Of a stretch of DNA of 11,491 nt, positions 1 through 6,687 are shown piece by piece; within the stretch, counting starts at the first letter, position 1, and every line of letters starts with the position of its first letter. This stretch comes from Fusobacterium sp. (GTDB lineage: Bacteria; Fusobacteriota; Fusobacteriia; Fusobacteriales; Fusobacteriaceae), in contig DXWL01000049.1 in assembly GCA_019416865.1 (NCBI GenBank), forward strand, positions 1 through 11,491. Direction: 5' to 3'. The notes beneath the pieces were generated by a model, which saw only the letters and a list, made by a program, of their open reading frames with translations, ran no database searches and was not told the origin of the DNA. The position numbers and the translations under genes are program-made.

Positions 1-57
1 TACAGAAAAAGAAAACTCGTTATAACTGAAGGTATACTTCCCTTTTTAAGAAATTAA
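1..57 (+). CDS. Possible 3' end of an upstream rightward gene
   Basis: Frame 1 is open from the window edge for 18 codons and ends at TAA (55-57); the visible tail reads roughly YRKRKLVITEGILPFLRN. It would converge on the leftward gene ending at 135, with a hairpin between them, which is a sensible layout. The other two plus-strand frames also run open to stops at 23-25 and 27-29, so the frame choice rests only on length and a protein-like residue mix. I cannot assign a function. Confidence 0.25.
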   Translation, partial: YRKRKLVITEGILPFLRN

Positions 58-72
58 AATTAAATACAAATA

Positions 73-120
73 AAAAAGACAAGACAGAACTTATTACAAA
101 ATTTTCTTTCTTGCCTTTTT
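73..120 (-). terminator. Terminator of the YeiH-family gene
   Basis: Arms at 73-84 and 109-120 (12 bases each) enclose a 24-base loop. Read on the minus strand the stem pairs fully with one G-U wobble and ends in a U run, just downstream of the stop at 135. On the plus strand the same pair becomes an A-C mismatch, so it works better for the leftward gene, though weak bidirectional action is possible. The long loop lowers confidence. Confidence 0.55.
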
Positions 121-134
121 ATTTTTTCAATTTT

Positions 135-1157
135 TTATATAAATATATGAATGAAAATTATGGCTATTATTATCTGAACTGTTCCAACTGCTGTTCCATA
201 TACCATTCCTTTAGGACCTTCTGAAATTAAATCTTTAAATTTTACTCTCATTCCTATTGCTGCAAGAGCTGTTATCTCAAATTGCTGACTTACAGTTTTA
301 GCCAAATTTGATATAGTTTCAGGAATAAATCCCACTGTATGAAGAGCTGCCATTATAAAAAATCCTGTTATAAACCAAGGTATTCCAGCTTTTATCTTTT
401 TATCTCCCTCTCCTTTAAAGATTTTCTTTTTTGAGAAAAGAGGTAGGTTTTCATCATCTGTTTCAGCATGAGAATAAAGAAGAGCCACAAGAACAATAAA
501 TATTATACGAATTATTTTAAATATTGTTGCTGTTTCTACTACATGGATATTTACAAATTGAGCTCCAGCTATAACCTGCCCGATAGATTGAAGTATTCCC
601 CCTATCATAGCTGAAGTTTGCAGAGTTTCATGTCTGTAAAGAATCTCTGTAACTATTGGTAAAATTACCATAAGAACTGTTCCTGTAACATTTACAATTG
701 TTACAGAAAGCCCTTTCTCCTTACTATCTGCATTAACTATAGGTGAAACAGTGGCTATTGCTGATGAACCACATACAGCATTTCCAGCTCCCATAAGAAG
801 AGAAAATCTTCTGCCAAATCCTAACTTTCTTCCTATTATATATGCTAAAAAAATAGTAGCTGACATCTGGCATAATATAAACACAACTCCTGATATACCA
901 AGTGCTGTTATATCACTGAGCATAAGTGCTGCCCCTGTAAGAACAATAGAATATTCTAAAAGATCTTTCTCTGAAAATCTTGTTCCCTCTTCGAAACATG
1001 ATTTATTTAAAAAAGTATTTCCACAAATCACCCCTATACCTATGGCAAAAAGTGCTGCTCCAACAGCTGGAAAAAATCTGCTGATCTCCTGTGATATAAA
1101 AGATATCACTACACATACTAAAAAGCCCGGAAATACCTCCATTATCATTTTTTTCAT
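135..1157 (-). CDS. YeiH/UPF0324 family membrane protein (putative sulfate exporter family)
   Basis: This is a 340-residue inner-membrane protein of about ten hydrophobic segments, the normal size for the YeiH/UPF0324 family. The family hallmark appears mid-protein as GAGNAVCGSSAIA followed by a charged stretch and another membrane span; a second conserved stretch near the C-terminus reads ALAAIGMRVKFKDL. The family is labelled putative sulfate exporter, but its substrate is not firmly established. I chose the ATG at 1157 because AGGAGGGG (1165-1172) lies 7 bases upstream; an in-frame ATG at 1205 would add 16 charged residues, has no such site and would overlap the promoter region. The gene is divergent from a LysR regulator, as enterobacterial yeiH is from yeiE, so control by that neighbour is likely. 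Family is confident; substrate is not. Confidence 0.9.
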   Translation of the reverse strand: MKKMIMEVFPGFLVCVVISFISQEISRFFPAVGAALFAIGIGVICGNTFLNKSCFEEGTRFSEKDLLEYSIVLTGAALMLSDITALGISGVVFILCQMSATIFLAYIIGRKLGFGRRFSLLMGAGNAVCGSSAIATVSPIVNADSKEKGLSVTIVNVTGTVLMVILPIVTEILYRHETLQTSAMIGGILQSIGQVIAGAQFVNIHVVETATIFKIIRIIFIVLVALLYSHAETDDENLPLFSKKKIFKGEGDKKIKAGIPWFITGFFIMAALHTVGFIPETISNLAKTVSQQFEITALAAIGMRVKFKDLISEGPKGMVYGTAVGTVQIIIAIIFIHIFI

Positions 1158-1193
1158 TACACAACCCCTCCTGATTTTCTTATTTTCCTCTTG

Positions 1194-1240
1194 ATTATAA
1201 AACAAAAATATTATAAAATCTAATTAAGATTTTTATACAA
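1194..1240 (-). promoter_or_regulatory. Promoter region of the YeiH-family gene with embedded palindrome
   Basis: On the minus strand a -35-like TTGTAT (1240-1235) and a perfect -10 TATAAT (1215-1210) flank a 19-base spacer. A palindrome at 1215-1233 (arms AAAATCT and AGATTTT, 5-base centre) almost exactly fills that spacer. A second TATAAT lies at 1199-1194. The spacer is longer than ideal, so the downstream -10 with a weak TAGATT -35 is an alternative. A dyad between divergent LysR and target genes is the usual site for a LysR operator; binding is inferred. Confidence 0.5.
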
Positions 1241-1275
1241 TCTATAAAAAAATTTATATATCTCAGGAGGGAAAA

Positions 1276-2169
1276 ATGCTGGAACAAAAGTTATATACAT
1301 TTATAAAATTAGCCGAATGTCAAAGCACTACAAAAACAGCCCTTGAACTTCATATGACTCAACCTGCTGTAAGCCAACAGCTAAAAGTTTTAGAAAACGA
1401 ATACAATGTTACACTATTCAGCCGTGAAGGAAGAAAAATTATCCTTACAGAAGAGGGAAAAAAATTTTATCAGATGATAAAAAGAATGATTACTATTGAA
1501 CAGCAATTTATCTCTCTTATAAAACAACCTCCTGTAAAAACTATCAGATTTGGAGTTACTCTTTCAATAAGTGAGGGAGTTATGCCCTATCTTCTTCCAA
1601 AAATGGCAGAGTATTGGAAAGATACTCGGTTTGAAATGATAACACAAAATACACATGAGCTTTTATTTGAACTTGAAAATGGCATGATTGATTTTGCTCT
1701 TATTGAAGGAAACTTTGATAAAAAAAGTTATGCCAGTGATATTTTTATGGAAGAGGAGTTTTGTGGATTCTGTAAAAAAGGAAGTGAGTACAGAAATTTT
1801 ACAAAACTTGAAGACTGTCTTTCTGCCCCTCTTATTTTAAGAGAAAAGGGAAGTGGTACAAGGGATATATTTGAAAGTGAATGTATGGCTCACAACATAA
1901 AACCTGAAAACTTTATTTTTTCACATGAAGTTGATAATATCCCTGTAATTATGAGTATGATTAAAAAAGATATGGGAATTACTTTTGCATATAGATGTGC
2001 TGCTCAAAGAGAATTAGAAGAGGAAAAAATCGAAAAAATCCCTCTTGAAAATTTTTCTCTTAAAAGAAGTTTTTCTTTTGTAACTCTTCCAGACACACTT
2101 AAAACAGAAAGTATTATGGATATATGCTCTGTTATTAAAAAATTAGCTGTAAAAAATATAATAGATTAA
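1276..2169 (+). CDS. LysR-family transcriptional regulator
   Basis: The 297-residue protein has the standard LysR length and layout. An N-terminal winged helix-turn-helix is seen at residues 1-60, with the recognition region around residues 18-38 (STTKTALELHMTQPAVSQQ). A linker follows, then a periplasmic-binding-like effector domain from about residue 88 to the end. The ATG is set by AGGAGGG at 1265-1271. It is divergent from the YeiH-family transporter, an arrangement like enterobacterial yeiE/yeiH; related regulators (CysL, YeiE) are tied to sulfur-oxyanion metabolism. It probably regulates the transporter and perhaps itself through the palindrome at 1215-1233. The effector ligand cannot be read from the sequence, and a specific name such as yeiE or cysL is not justified. 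Confidence 0.92.
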   Translation: MLEQKLYTFIKLAECQSTTKTALELHMTQPAVSQQLKVLENEYNVTLFSREGRKIILTEEGKKFYQMIKRMITIEQQFISLIKQPPVKTIRFGVTLSISEGVMPYLLPKMAEYWKDTRFEMITQNTHELLFELENGMIDFALIEGNFDKKSYASDIFMEEEFCGFCKKGSEYRNFTKLEDCLSAPLILREKGSGTRDIFESECMAHNIKPENFIFSHEVDNIPVIMSMIKKDMGITFAYRCAAQRELEEEKIEKIPLENFSLKRSFSFVTLPDTLKTESIMDICSVIKKLAVKNIID

Positions 2170-2174
2170 TATAA

Positions 2175-2210
2175 AAAAATCTGTGTAATTTTAAAACTAC
2201 ACAGATTTTT
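2175..2210. terminator. Bidirectional terminator between the LysR gene and the basic small protein gene
   Basis: Perfect 13-base arms at 2175-2187 (AAAAATCTGTGTA) and 2198-2210 (TACACAGATTTTT) surround a 10-base loop. T runs close the stem on both strands, and the hairpin sits between two convergent genes ending at 2169 and 2223, so it can stop transcription from either side. Confidence 0.85.
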
Positions 2211-2222
2211 ATTTTGTTGATA

Positions 2223-2636
2223 TTAATCAAAAAGCTCTTCCATTGCAAAAATAAGTTCATCTTTTTTCTCAGGAAAATTCCCAAGCTTTCTGAGGAAAAC
2301 TTCTTCTCCAAAAAGTTTTATCTTAAATCCTAAAATCTCCTCTGAAAGATTTTTCTTATTTACCTTTCTTTTATCAAAAAGCACAGCTCTTTTTTCAAGT
2401 TCTCCGTCAATATCGATAATAAGCATATTTTTCTTAAATTCAACTATTTCTACCTCTGCAACTTTATTCATAAACTCTCTGAATTCAAGATTTGCTTTTC
2501 TGTTTTCTGCATTTATTCTTTTATTTTCTGTTCTCTGCTTTATGGCTTTTTCCTGAAGTATTCTTGTTTGTTTTCTTTTAGCCTTAATTTTTGAATATGC
2601 TTTTCCTTTTGGTTTGTTTTTGCTTATAACTTCCAT
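2223..2636 (-). CDS. Small basic protein of unknown function
   Basis: I do not recognise this 137-residue protein. Residues 1-56 are strongly basic and lack hydrophobic segments, rich in Lys, Arg, Gln and Asn with an alternating pattern (KAKRKQTRILQEKAIKQR) that suggests a long helix or a nucleic-acid-binding tail. Residues 60-137 look like a small folded domain with short beta-like stretches (VEIVEF, MLIIDIDGE, FKIKLFGEEVFLRKL) and an acidic end. No signal peptide or membrane segment is visible. AGGAGG (2641-2646) lies 4 bases before the ATG, a short but workable spacing. The coding signal is good: neighbour-like codon use, its own promoter, and a terminator after it. A basic tail plus a small domain would fit an RNA- or ribosome-associated factor, but this is a guess. 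Confidence 0.75.
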   Translation of the reverse strand: MEVISKNKPKGKAYSKIKAKRKQTRILQEKAIKQRTENKRINAENRKANLEFREFMNKVAEVEIVEFKKNMLIIDIDGELEKRAVLFDKRKVNKKNLSEEILGFKIKLFGEEVFLRKLGNFPEKKDELIFAMEELFD

Positions 2637-2664
2637 TTTACCTCCTCACAAATCCCGATTACAT

Positions 2665-2694
2665 ATTTTATCATAGGTTTATAGTTTTTAACAA
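2665..2694 (-). promoter_or_regulatory. Promoter of the small basic protein gene
   Basis: On the minus strand TTGTTA (2694-2689) and TAAAAT (2670-2665) are separated by 18 bases, about 28 bases before the ATG at 2636. Its -35 overlaps the -35 of the opposite promoter that serves trmFO. Confidence 0.5.
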
Positions 2695-2717
2695 GCAAAA
2701 AGAAAACTTCCTATAAT
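2688..2717 (+). promoter_or_regulatory. Promoter of the trmFO operon
   Basis: TTAACA (2688-2693) and a perfect TATAAT (2712-2717) are 18 bases apart. A second TATAAT at 2731-2736 has only a weak upstream box (TTCCTA, 2708-2713) and may be an alternative start. Either would give a leader of roughly 30-50 bases before trmFO. Confidence 0.65.
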
Positions 2718-2773
2718 AATAAAAATATAGTATAATGAAATGTACTAAATAGATATCATAAGGAGTAATTTTA

Positions 2774-4084
2774 ATGAATAAAGAAGTAATAATTATAGGG
2801 GCAGGACTTGCTGGAAGTGAGGCTGCTTACCAACTTGCAGAAAGAGGAATAAAAGTTAAACTTTACGAGATGCGTCCAATAAAAAGTACTGAAGCTCATA
2901 AAACACAAAATTTTGCTGAGCTTGTGTGCAGCAACTCCCTTGGAGGAGATCATCTTGGAAATGCTTCAGGACTTATGAAGGAGGAGCTTAGAAAAATGGG
3001 TTCTCTTCTTGTAAAAATTGCTGATGAATGCAGAGTTCCTGCTGGACAAGCTCTTGCTGTAGACAGAGAAGGATTTTCAGGAAAAATAACAGAGATACTT
3101 AAAAATCATCCAAATATAGAAATAATAAATGAAGAGCTTACAGAGATTCCAAAAGATAAGATGGTGCTTGTTGCAAGTGGACCTCTTACTTCAGAAGCTC
3201 TTTCAAAAAAAATACAGGAGCTGACACATTCAGATTATCTTTATTTCTATGATGCTGCTGCTCCCATTGTAACTCTTGAATCAATAGACATGGATAAAGT
3301 ATATTTCCAATCTCGTTACGATAAAGGGGACGGAGAATATATTAACTGTCCTATGAATGAAGAGGAATACAAAAGATTTTACGAAAATCTTATTACTGCA
3401 GAGAGAGCTCCTCTGAAAAAATTTGAAGAGGAAAAACTCTTTGAAGGTTGTATGCCTGTAGAAAGAATTGCTGCAAGAGGAGAAAAAACTCTTCTGTTTG
3501 GACCTCTAAAACCAAAAGGACTTACAAATCCAAGAACACAAACAAGAGATTATGCTGTCGTTCAGCTTAGACAAGACGATAAAGATGGAAGACTATATAA
3601 TATAGTAGGATTTCAAACAAATTTAAAATTTGGAGAGCAAAAAAGAGTTTTCTCAATGATACCAGGACTTGAAAATGCAGATTTTATAAGATATGGTGTT
3701 ATGCACAGAAATACTTTTATAAACTCTACAAAACTTCTTACACCTATGCTTAATATGAAAGAAAATGAAAATATTTTCTTTGCTGGGCAGATAACAGGGG
3801 GAGAAGGATATGTGGCAGCTATGGCAACAGGTATGATTGCTGCTGTAAATATGTATAATAAAATAATGGGACTTAATCCTTTTGTTTTAGATGACAGAAG
3901 TGCAATAGGCTCTATGATAAAATATATCACTGAAGAGAAAGATAATTTTCAGCCTATGGGGCCTAATTTTGGAATGATAAGAGCTTTAGAAGGTAAGAAA
4001 ATAAGAGATAAAAAAGAGAGATATAATAAAATATCAAATATTGCTCTGGAATATTTAGACGAAAAACTGAAAGAGCTGTCATAA
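2774..4084 (+). CDS. trmFO: TrmFO, folate/FAD-dependent tRNA (uracil-54-C5) methyltransferase
   Basis: TrmFO makes 5-methyluridine at position 54 of the tRNA T-loop, using methylene-tetrahydrofolate as carbon donor and reduced FAD. The 436-residue length matches the family. The N-terminus carries the FAD-binding GAGLAGSEAA (residues 9-18). The two cysteines described for the Bacillus enzyme (53 and 226) correspond to C52 in AELVCSNSLGG and C226 in FEGCMPVE. A C-terminal FAD-contact segment reads FFAGQITGGEGYVAA. AAGGAG (2760-2765) sets the ATG start. It is the first gene of a tight rightward run, and its TAA stop overlaps the ribosome-binding site of the next gene. The product of this enzyme appears in the T-loop of tRNAs such as the tRNA-Leu encoded at 8722. 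No anomalies seen. Confidence 0.97.
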   Translation: MNKEVIIIGAGLAGSEAAYQLAERGIKVKLYEMRPIKSTEAHKTQNFAELVCSNSLGGDHLGNASGLMKEELRKMGSLLVKIADECRVPAGQALAVDREGFSGKITEILKNHPNIEIINEELTEIPKDKMVLVASGPLTSEALSKKIQELTHSDYLYFYDAAAPIVTLESIDMDKVYFQSRYDKGDGEYINCPMNEEEYKRFYENLITAERAPLKKFEEEKLFEGCMPVERIAARGEKTLLFGPLKPKGLTNPRTQTRDYAVVQLRQDDKDGRLYNIVGFQTNLKFGEQKRVFSMIPGLENADFIRYGVMHRNTFINSTKLLTPMLNMKENENIFFAGQITGGEGYVAAMATGMIAAVNMYNKIMGLNPFVLDDRSAIGSMIKYITEEKDNFQPMGPNFGMIRALEGKKIRDKKERYNKISNIALEYLDEKLKELS

Positions 4085-4094
4085 GGAGAGAAGT

Positions 4095-4994
4095 ATGGAC
4101 TTCACTTTATTTGAAAAATATATAAAAGATTTTCTTTTCTTCTCTGAATTTACTGAAGGAAAAAGTCAAAATACAATAAAATCTCTGAAAAAAGATTTAG
4201 AACAATTGAAAGAATATCTTATGCAGGAAAAAGATTTGGAAACTGTTCAAAAAATCTCTCCTATTATAATAAGAGGATTTCTTCTTACTATGCAGAAAAA
4301 TCAGATGAGCAAAAGATCTCTTAACAGAAAGATGTCATCTGTGAGAAGTTTTTTCAGATATCTTAGAAAAAACGGAATAATAAAAACAGACCCTGTTCAG
4401 ACAGTAACAGCTCCAAGTTTTCAAATTGAAACACCTGATATTCTTTCCCATGAAGAGATAGAAAGTTTAAGAAGGGTTATGGATACTGAAAAATGTAATG
4501 GACTAAGAGATAGACTTATCTTAGAGCTTCTTTATTCTTCAGGAATGACATCACAGGAACTGCTTTCTCTGGGAGAAAATGTTTTTAATCTTGAAAGAAG
4601 AGAAGTGCTTGTAAGCAGTGGAAAAACAATGAGGACTGTTTATTTCAGTGAAAGAGCAAGAGAATATTTTAAAAGATATGTAGAAGCCAAAAAAGAAAAA
4701 TACAAAGAAAGATACAACCCTGATATTCTTTTTGTAAATGGATCTGCTTCCAGAATAAGCGACCGTTCATTAAGAAGACTTATTGACAGATATGCTGTAA
4801 AAGCAGGAATAGAAAGAGAGATAAGTCCTTACAGTTTCCGTCATACTTTTGGTGCATATATGCTTTCCCACGGAATGAATATAAATTATCTGAAAGAACT
4901 TATGGGACACAGCAATATAGAAACAACAAAAATTTATCAGGAGATAATTAAAAAACCTACAATATTAAAAAGCCTTAATATGCTCAATGATTAA
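4095..4994 (+). CDS. Xer-like tyrosine recombinase lacking two catalytic residues
   Basis: The 299-residue protein has the XerC/XerD length and layout: an N-terminal SAM-like core-binding domain (residues 5-95) and a C-terminal catalytic fold (115-299). Aligned by eye to XerD, several active-site positions are kept: K177 (GK), R249 in SPYSFRH, H272 in LMGHS and nucleophile Y281 in TTKIY. The spacing Y246-R249-H272-Y281 is identical to XerD 244-247-270-279. However the first catalytic Arg, normally in GLR, is T152 (GMTSQEL), and the box II His is Y246. The reading frame is otherwise intact. The ATG follows AAGGAGAG 10 bases after trmFO, and the position matches xerC (codV) in the Bacillus trmFO–xerC–hslV cluster. 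It may be a weak or inactive paralogue, a partner subunit or a DNA-binding factor; I therefore withhold the symbol xerC. Confidence 0.9.
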   Translation: MDFTLFEKYIKDFLFFSEFTEGKSQNTIKSLKKDLEQLKEYLMQEKDLETVQKISPIIIRGFLLTMQKNQMSKRSLNRKMSSVRSFFRYLRKNGIIKTDPVQTVTAPSFQIETPDILSHEEIESLRRVMDTEKCNGLRDRLILELLYSSGMTSQELLSLGENVFNLERREVLVSSGKTMRTVYFSERAREYFKRYVEAKKEKYKERYNPDILFVNGSASRISDRSLRRLIDRYAVKAGIEREISPYSFRHTFGAYMLSHGMNINYLKELMGHSNIETTKIYQEIIKKPTILKSLNMLND

Positions 4995-5016
4995 AATATA
5001 GTTAAGGGAGAATAAG

Positions 5017-5550
5017 ATGGAAAAAATTAGAGCAACAACTATTATAGCAGTAAAAAAAGGAAATGGTGTGGCAATAGCCGGAGATGGACAAGTTACTTTC
5101 GGGGACACTGTTTTCAAAGGAAAAGCTAAAAAAATAAGAAAAATAAAAGAATATAATGTTCTTACAGGATTTGCAGGAGGAGCAGCAGATGCTTTTGCTC
5201 TTTTTGAAAAATTTGAAGAACATCTGGAAGCATACAAAGGAAATTTAAAAAAAGCTTCTGTTGAACTGGCAAAAGAGTGGAGAAGTGATAAAGCTTTAAG
5301 AATGCTTGATGCCATGCTTATTGTAGCTGACAGAGAAAATATTTTAGTGCTTTCAGGAAACGGAGATATAATTGAGCCTGATGATAATATCACAGCAATA
5401 GGAAGCGGAGGAAGCTATGCTTATGCTGCCGGAAAGGCTCTGCTTGAACATACTGATATGAAAGCTGAAGAGATAGCTCTTGAAGCTATGAAAATTGCTT
5501 CATCAATCTGTATCTATACAAATTCTAATATTTCAGTAGAAAAAATATAA
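5017..5550 (+). CDS. hslV: HslV (ClpQ), proteolytic subunit of the HslUV protease
   Basis: HslV forms a double hexameric ring of threonine peptidases that degrades proteins unfolded by the HslU ATPase in the cytoplasm. The 177-residue protein shows the canonical sequence. A short propeptide (MEKIRA) precedes the catalytic TT; numbering from that Thr (residue 7), D17 in AGDGQ and K33 fall exactly where the family has them. GFAGGAADAF, ELAKEWRSDK and AIGSGGSYA also match. AAGGGAG (5004-5010) sets the start, 22 bases after the recombinase gene. The propeptide and TT start resemble the Bacillus protein, which is processed in the same way. The expected partner hslU does not follow; yqeH does. The enzyme assignment is firm, but activity depends on HslU being elsewhere in the genome. 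Confidence 0.97.
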   Translation: MEKIRATTIIAVKKGNGVAIAGDGQVTFGDTVFKGKAKKIRKIKEYNVLTGFAGGAADAFALFEKFEEHLEAYKGNLKKASVELAKEWRSDKALRMLDAMLIVADRENILVLSGNGDIIEPDDNITAIGSGGSYAYAAGKALLEHTDMKAEEIALEAMKIASSICIYTNSNISVEKI

Positions 5551-5560
5551 TGGAGGAATT

Positions 5561-6676
5561 ATGGGAAAAAAATGTATCGGCTGTGGAGTAGAACTACAGG
5601 GAGAGGATAAAAACAAAAGAGGGTATCTTTCTCAATCTGTTTTAGATGGTGATAATAACGAACTTTATTGTCAAAGATGTTTTAAAATAAAAAATTACGG
5701 AGAATATATCCCCGTTGAAATGACAAGGGACGATTACAGAGAAGAGGTTAAAAAAGCTCTTCCTGAAGCTGATGTGGCTCTTGCTGTTTTTGATATAATT
5801 GATTTTGAAGGATCTTTTGACGATGAAATTCTTGATATTTTAAGAGAGATGGATTCTATTGTAGCTGTAAATAAAATAGATCTTATCCCTGATGAAAAAC
5901 ACCCTTCAGAAGTGGCAAATTGGGTAAAAGAAAGACTTGGAGAAGAGGGAATTGCTCCTCTTGATGTGGCTATAGTAAGCAGTAAAAAAGGATATGGTAC
6001 AAGCGGAATATTTAAAAAAATAAATCATTTCTATCCAAATGGTGCAAAAGTTCTTGTTCTTGGTGTTACAAATGTAGGTAAATCAAGTATAATAAACAGA
6101 CTTATTGGTAAAAATATCGCCACTGAATCAAAATATCCAGGAACTACTCTTAAAAGTTCTAAAAAATCTCTTACAAATGCAAATATCACTCTTATAGATA
6201 CTCCAGGACTTATTCCTCAAGGAAGATTTTCAGACCTTGTCTGTGAAAAATGTAACCTTGATATAGTTCCTTCTGGGGAGATTTCAAGAAAAACATATAA
6301 AGAGGGAAAAGACAGAGTAATATTTATCGGCGGAATGGTTAAAATGAGAATTATAAACACTGGTGAACTTAAACCTATATTCTCTGTTTATGCTTCAAAA
6401 AATGTAACATATCATGATACAAATCTTGAAAAAGCAGCTCAGATGGAAAAAGAAGGAAGAGTTGATCTATTCTCTCCTCCATGTGAAAAATGTGCAGAAC
6501 AATATAAAAAAGAAAAAATCGTTACAGAAAAATTTACTGTTGAATCAGGAGAAGAACTTGTTTTCAAAGGACTTGGATGGGTATCTGTTAAAAGAGGACC
6601 TCTTGAAATGGAAATCACTTATCCTGAAAGAGCAGAGATTATAATAAGAGATGGTTTTATAAAACCTAAAAGATAG
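5561..6676 (+). CDS. yqeH: YqeH, circularly permuted GTPase for 30S ribosome assembly
   Basis: YqeH GTPases act in maturation of the small ribosomal subunit. The 371-residue protein (Bacillus YqeH is about the same size) opens with a zinc-binding pair CIGC (5-8) and CQRC (37-40). The GTPase motifs come in permuted order: G4 NKID (104-107), G5 SSKKG (140-144), G1 GVTNVGKSS (168-176), G2 around GTT (194-196), G3 DTPG (213-216). A C-terminal domain follows, with GLGWVSVKRG near the end. Unusual are two identical CEKC motifs at 228-231 and 308-311, which my recollection of the Bacillus protein lacks; they could form a second metal site. The ATG follows GGAGG 10 bases after hslV, so the two are very likely co-transcribed. 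Confidence 0.95.
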   Translation: MGKKCIGCGVELQGEDKNKRGYLSQSVLDGDNNELYCQRCFKIKNYGEYIPVEMTRDDYREEVKKALPEADVALAVFDIIDFEGSFDDEILDILREMDSIVAVNKIDLIPDEKHPSEVANWVKERLGEEGIAPLDVAIVSSKKGYGTSGIFKKINHFYPNGAKVLVLGVTNVGKSSIINRLIGKNIATESKYPGTTLKSSKKSLTNANITLIDTPGLIPQGRFSDLVCEKCNLDIVPSGEISRKTYKEGKDRVIFIGGMVKMRIINTGELKPIFSVYASKNVTYHDTNLEKAAQMEKEGRVDLFSPPCEKCAEQYKKEKIVTEKFTVESGEELVFKGLGWVSVKRGPLEMEITYPERAEIIIRDGFIKPKR

Positions 6677-6687
6677 GCGGATAATAT

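Noticed and set aside
751..1194. 147-residue open frame on the plus strand
   Set aside because: It lies wholly inside the YeiH-family gene on the other strand, which has clear family motifs and a good SD; this frame has no recognisable domain.
4095..4994. Recombinase gene as a mobile-element or integron integrase
   Set aside because: It has Xer length and sits in a conserved housekeeping order with trmFO and hslV. No attachment-site repeats, cargo genes or integron-specific insert are visible.
4965..5393. 142-residue minus-strand frame opposite hslV
   Set aside because: It is the antisense shadow of hslV, whose catalytic residues are all correct; its serine- and phenylalanine-rich content is typical of such shadows.
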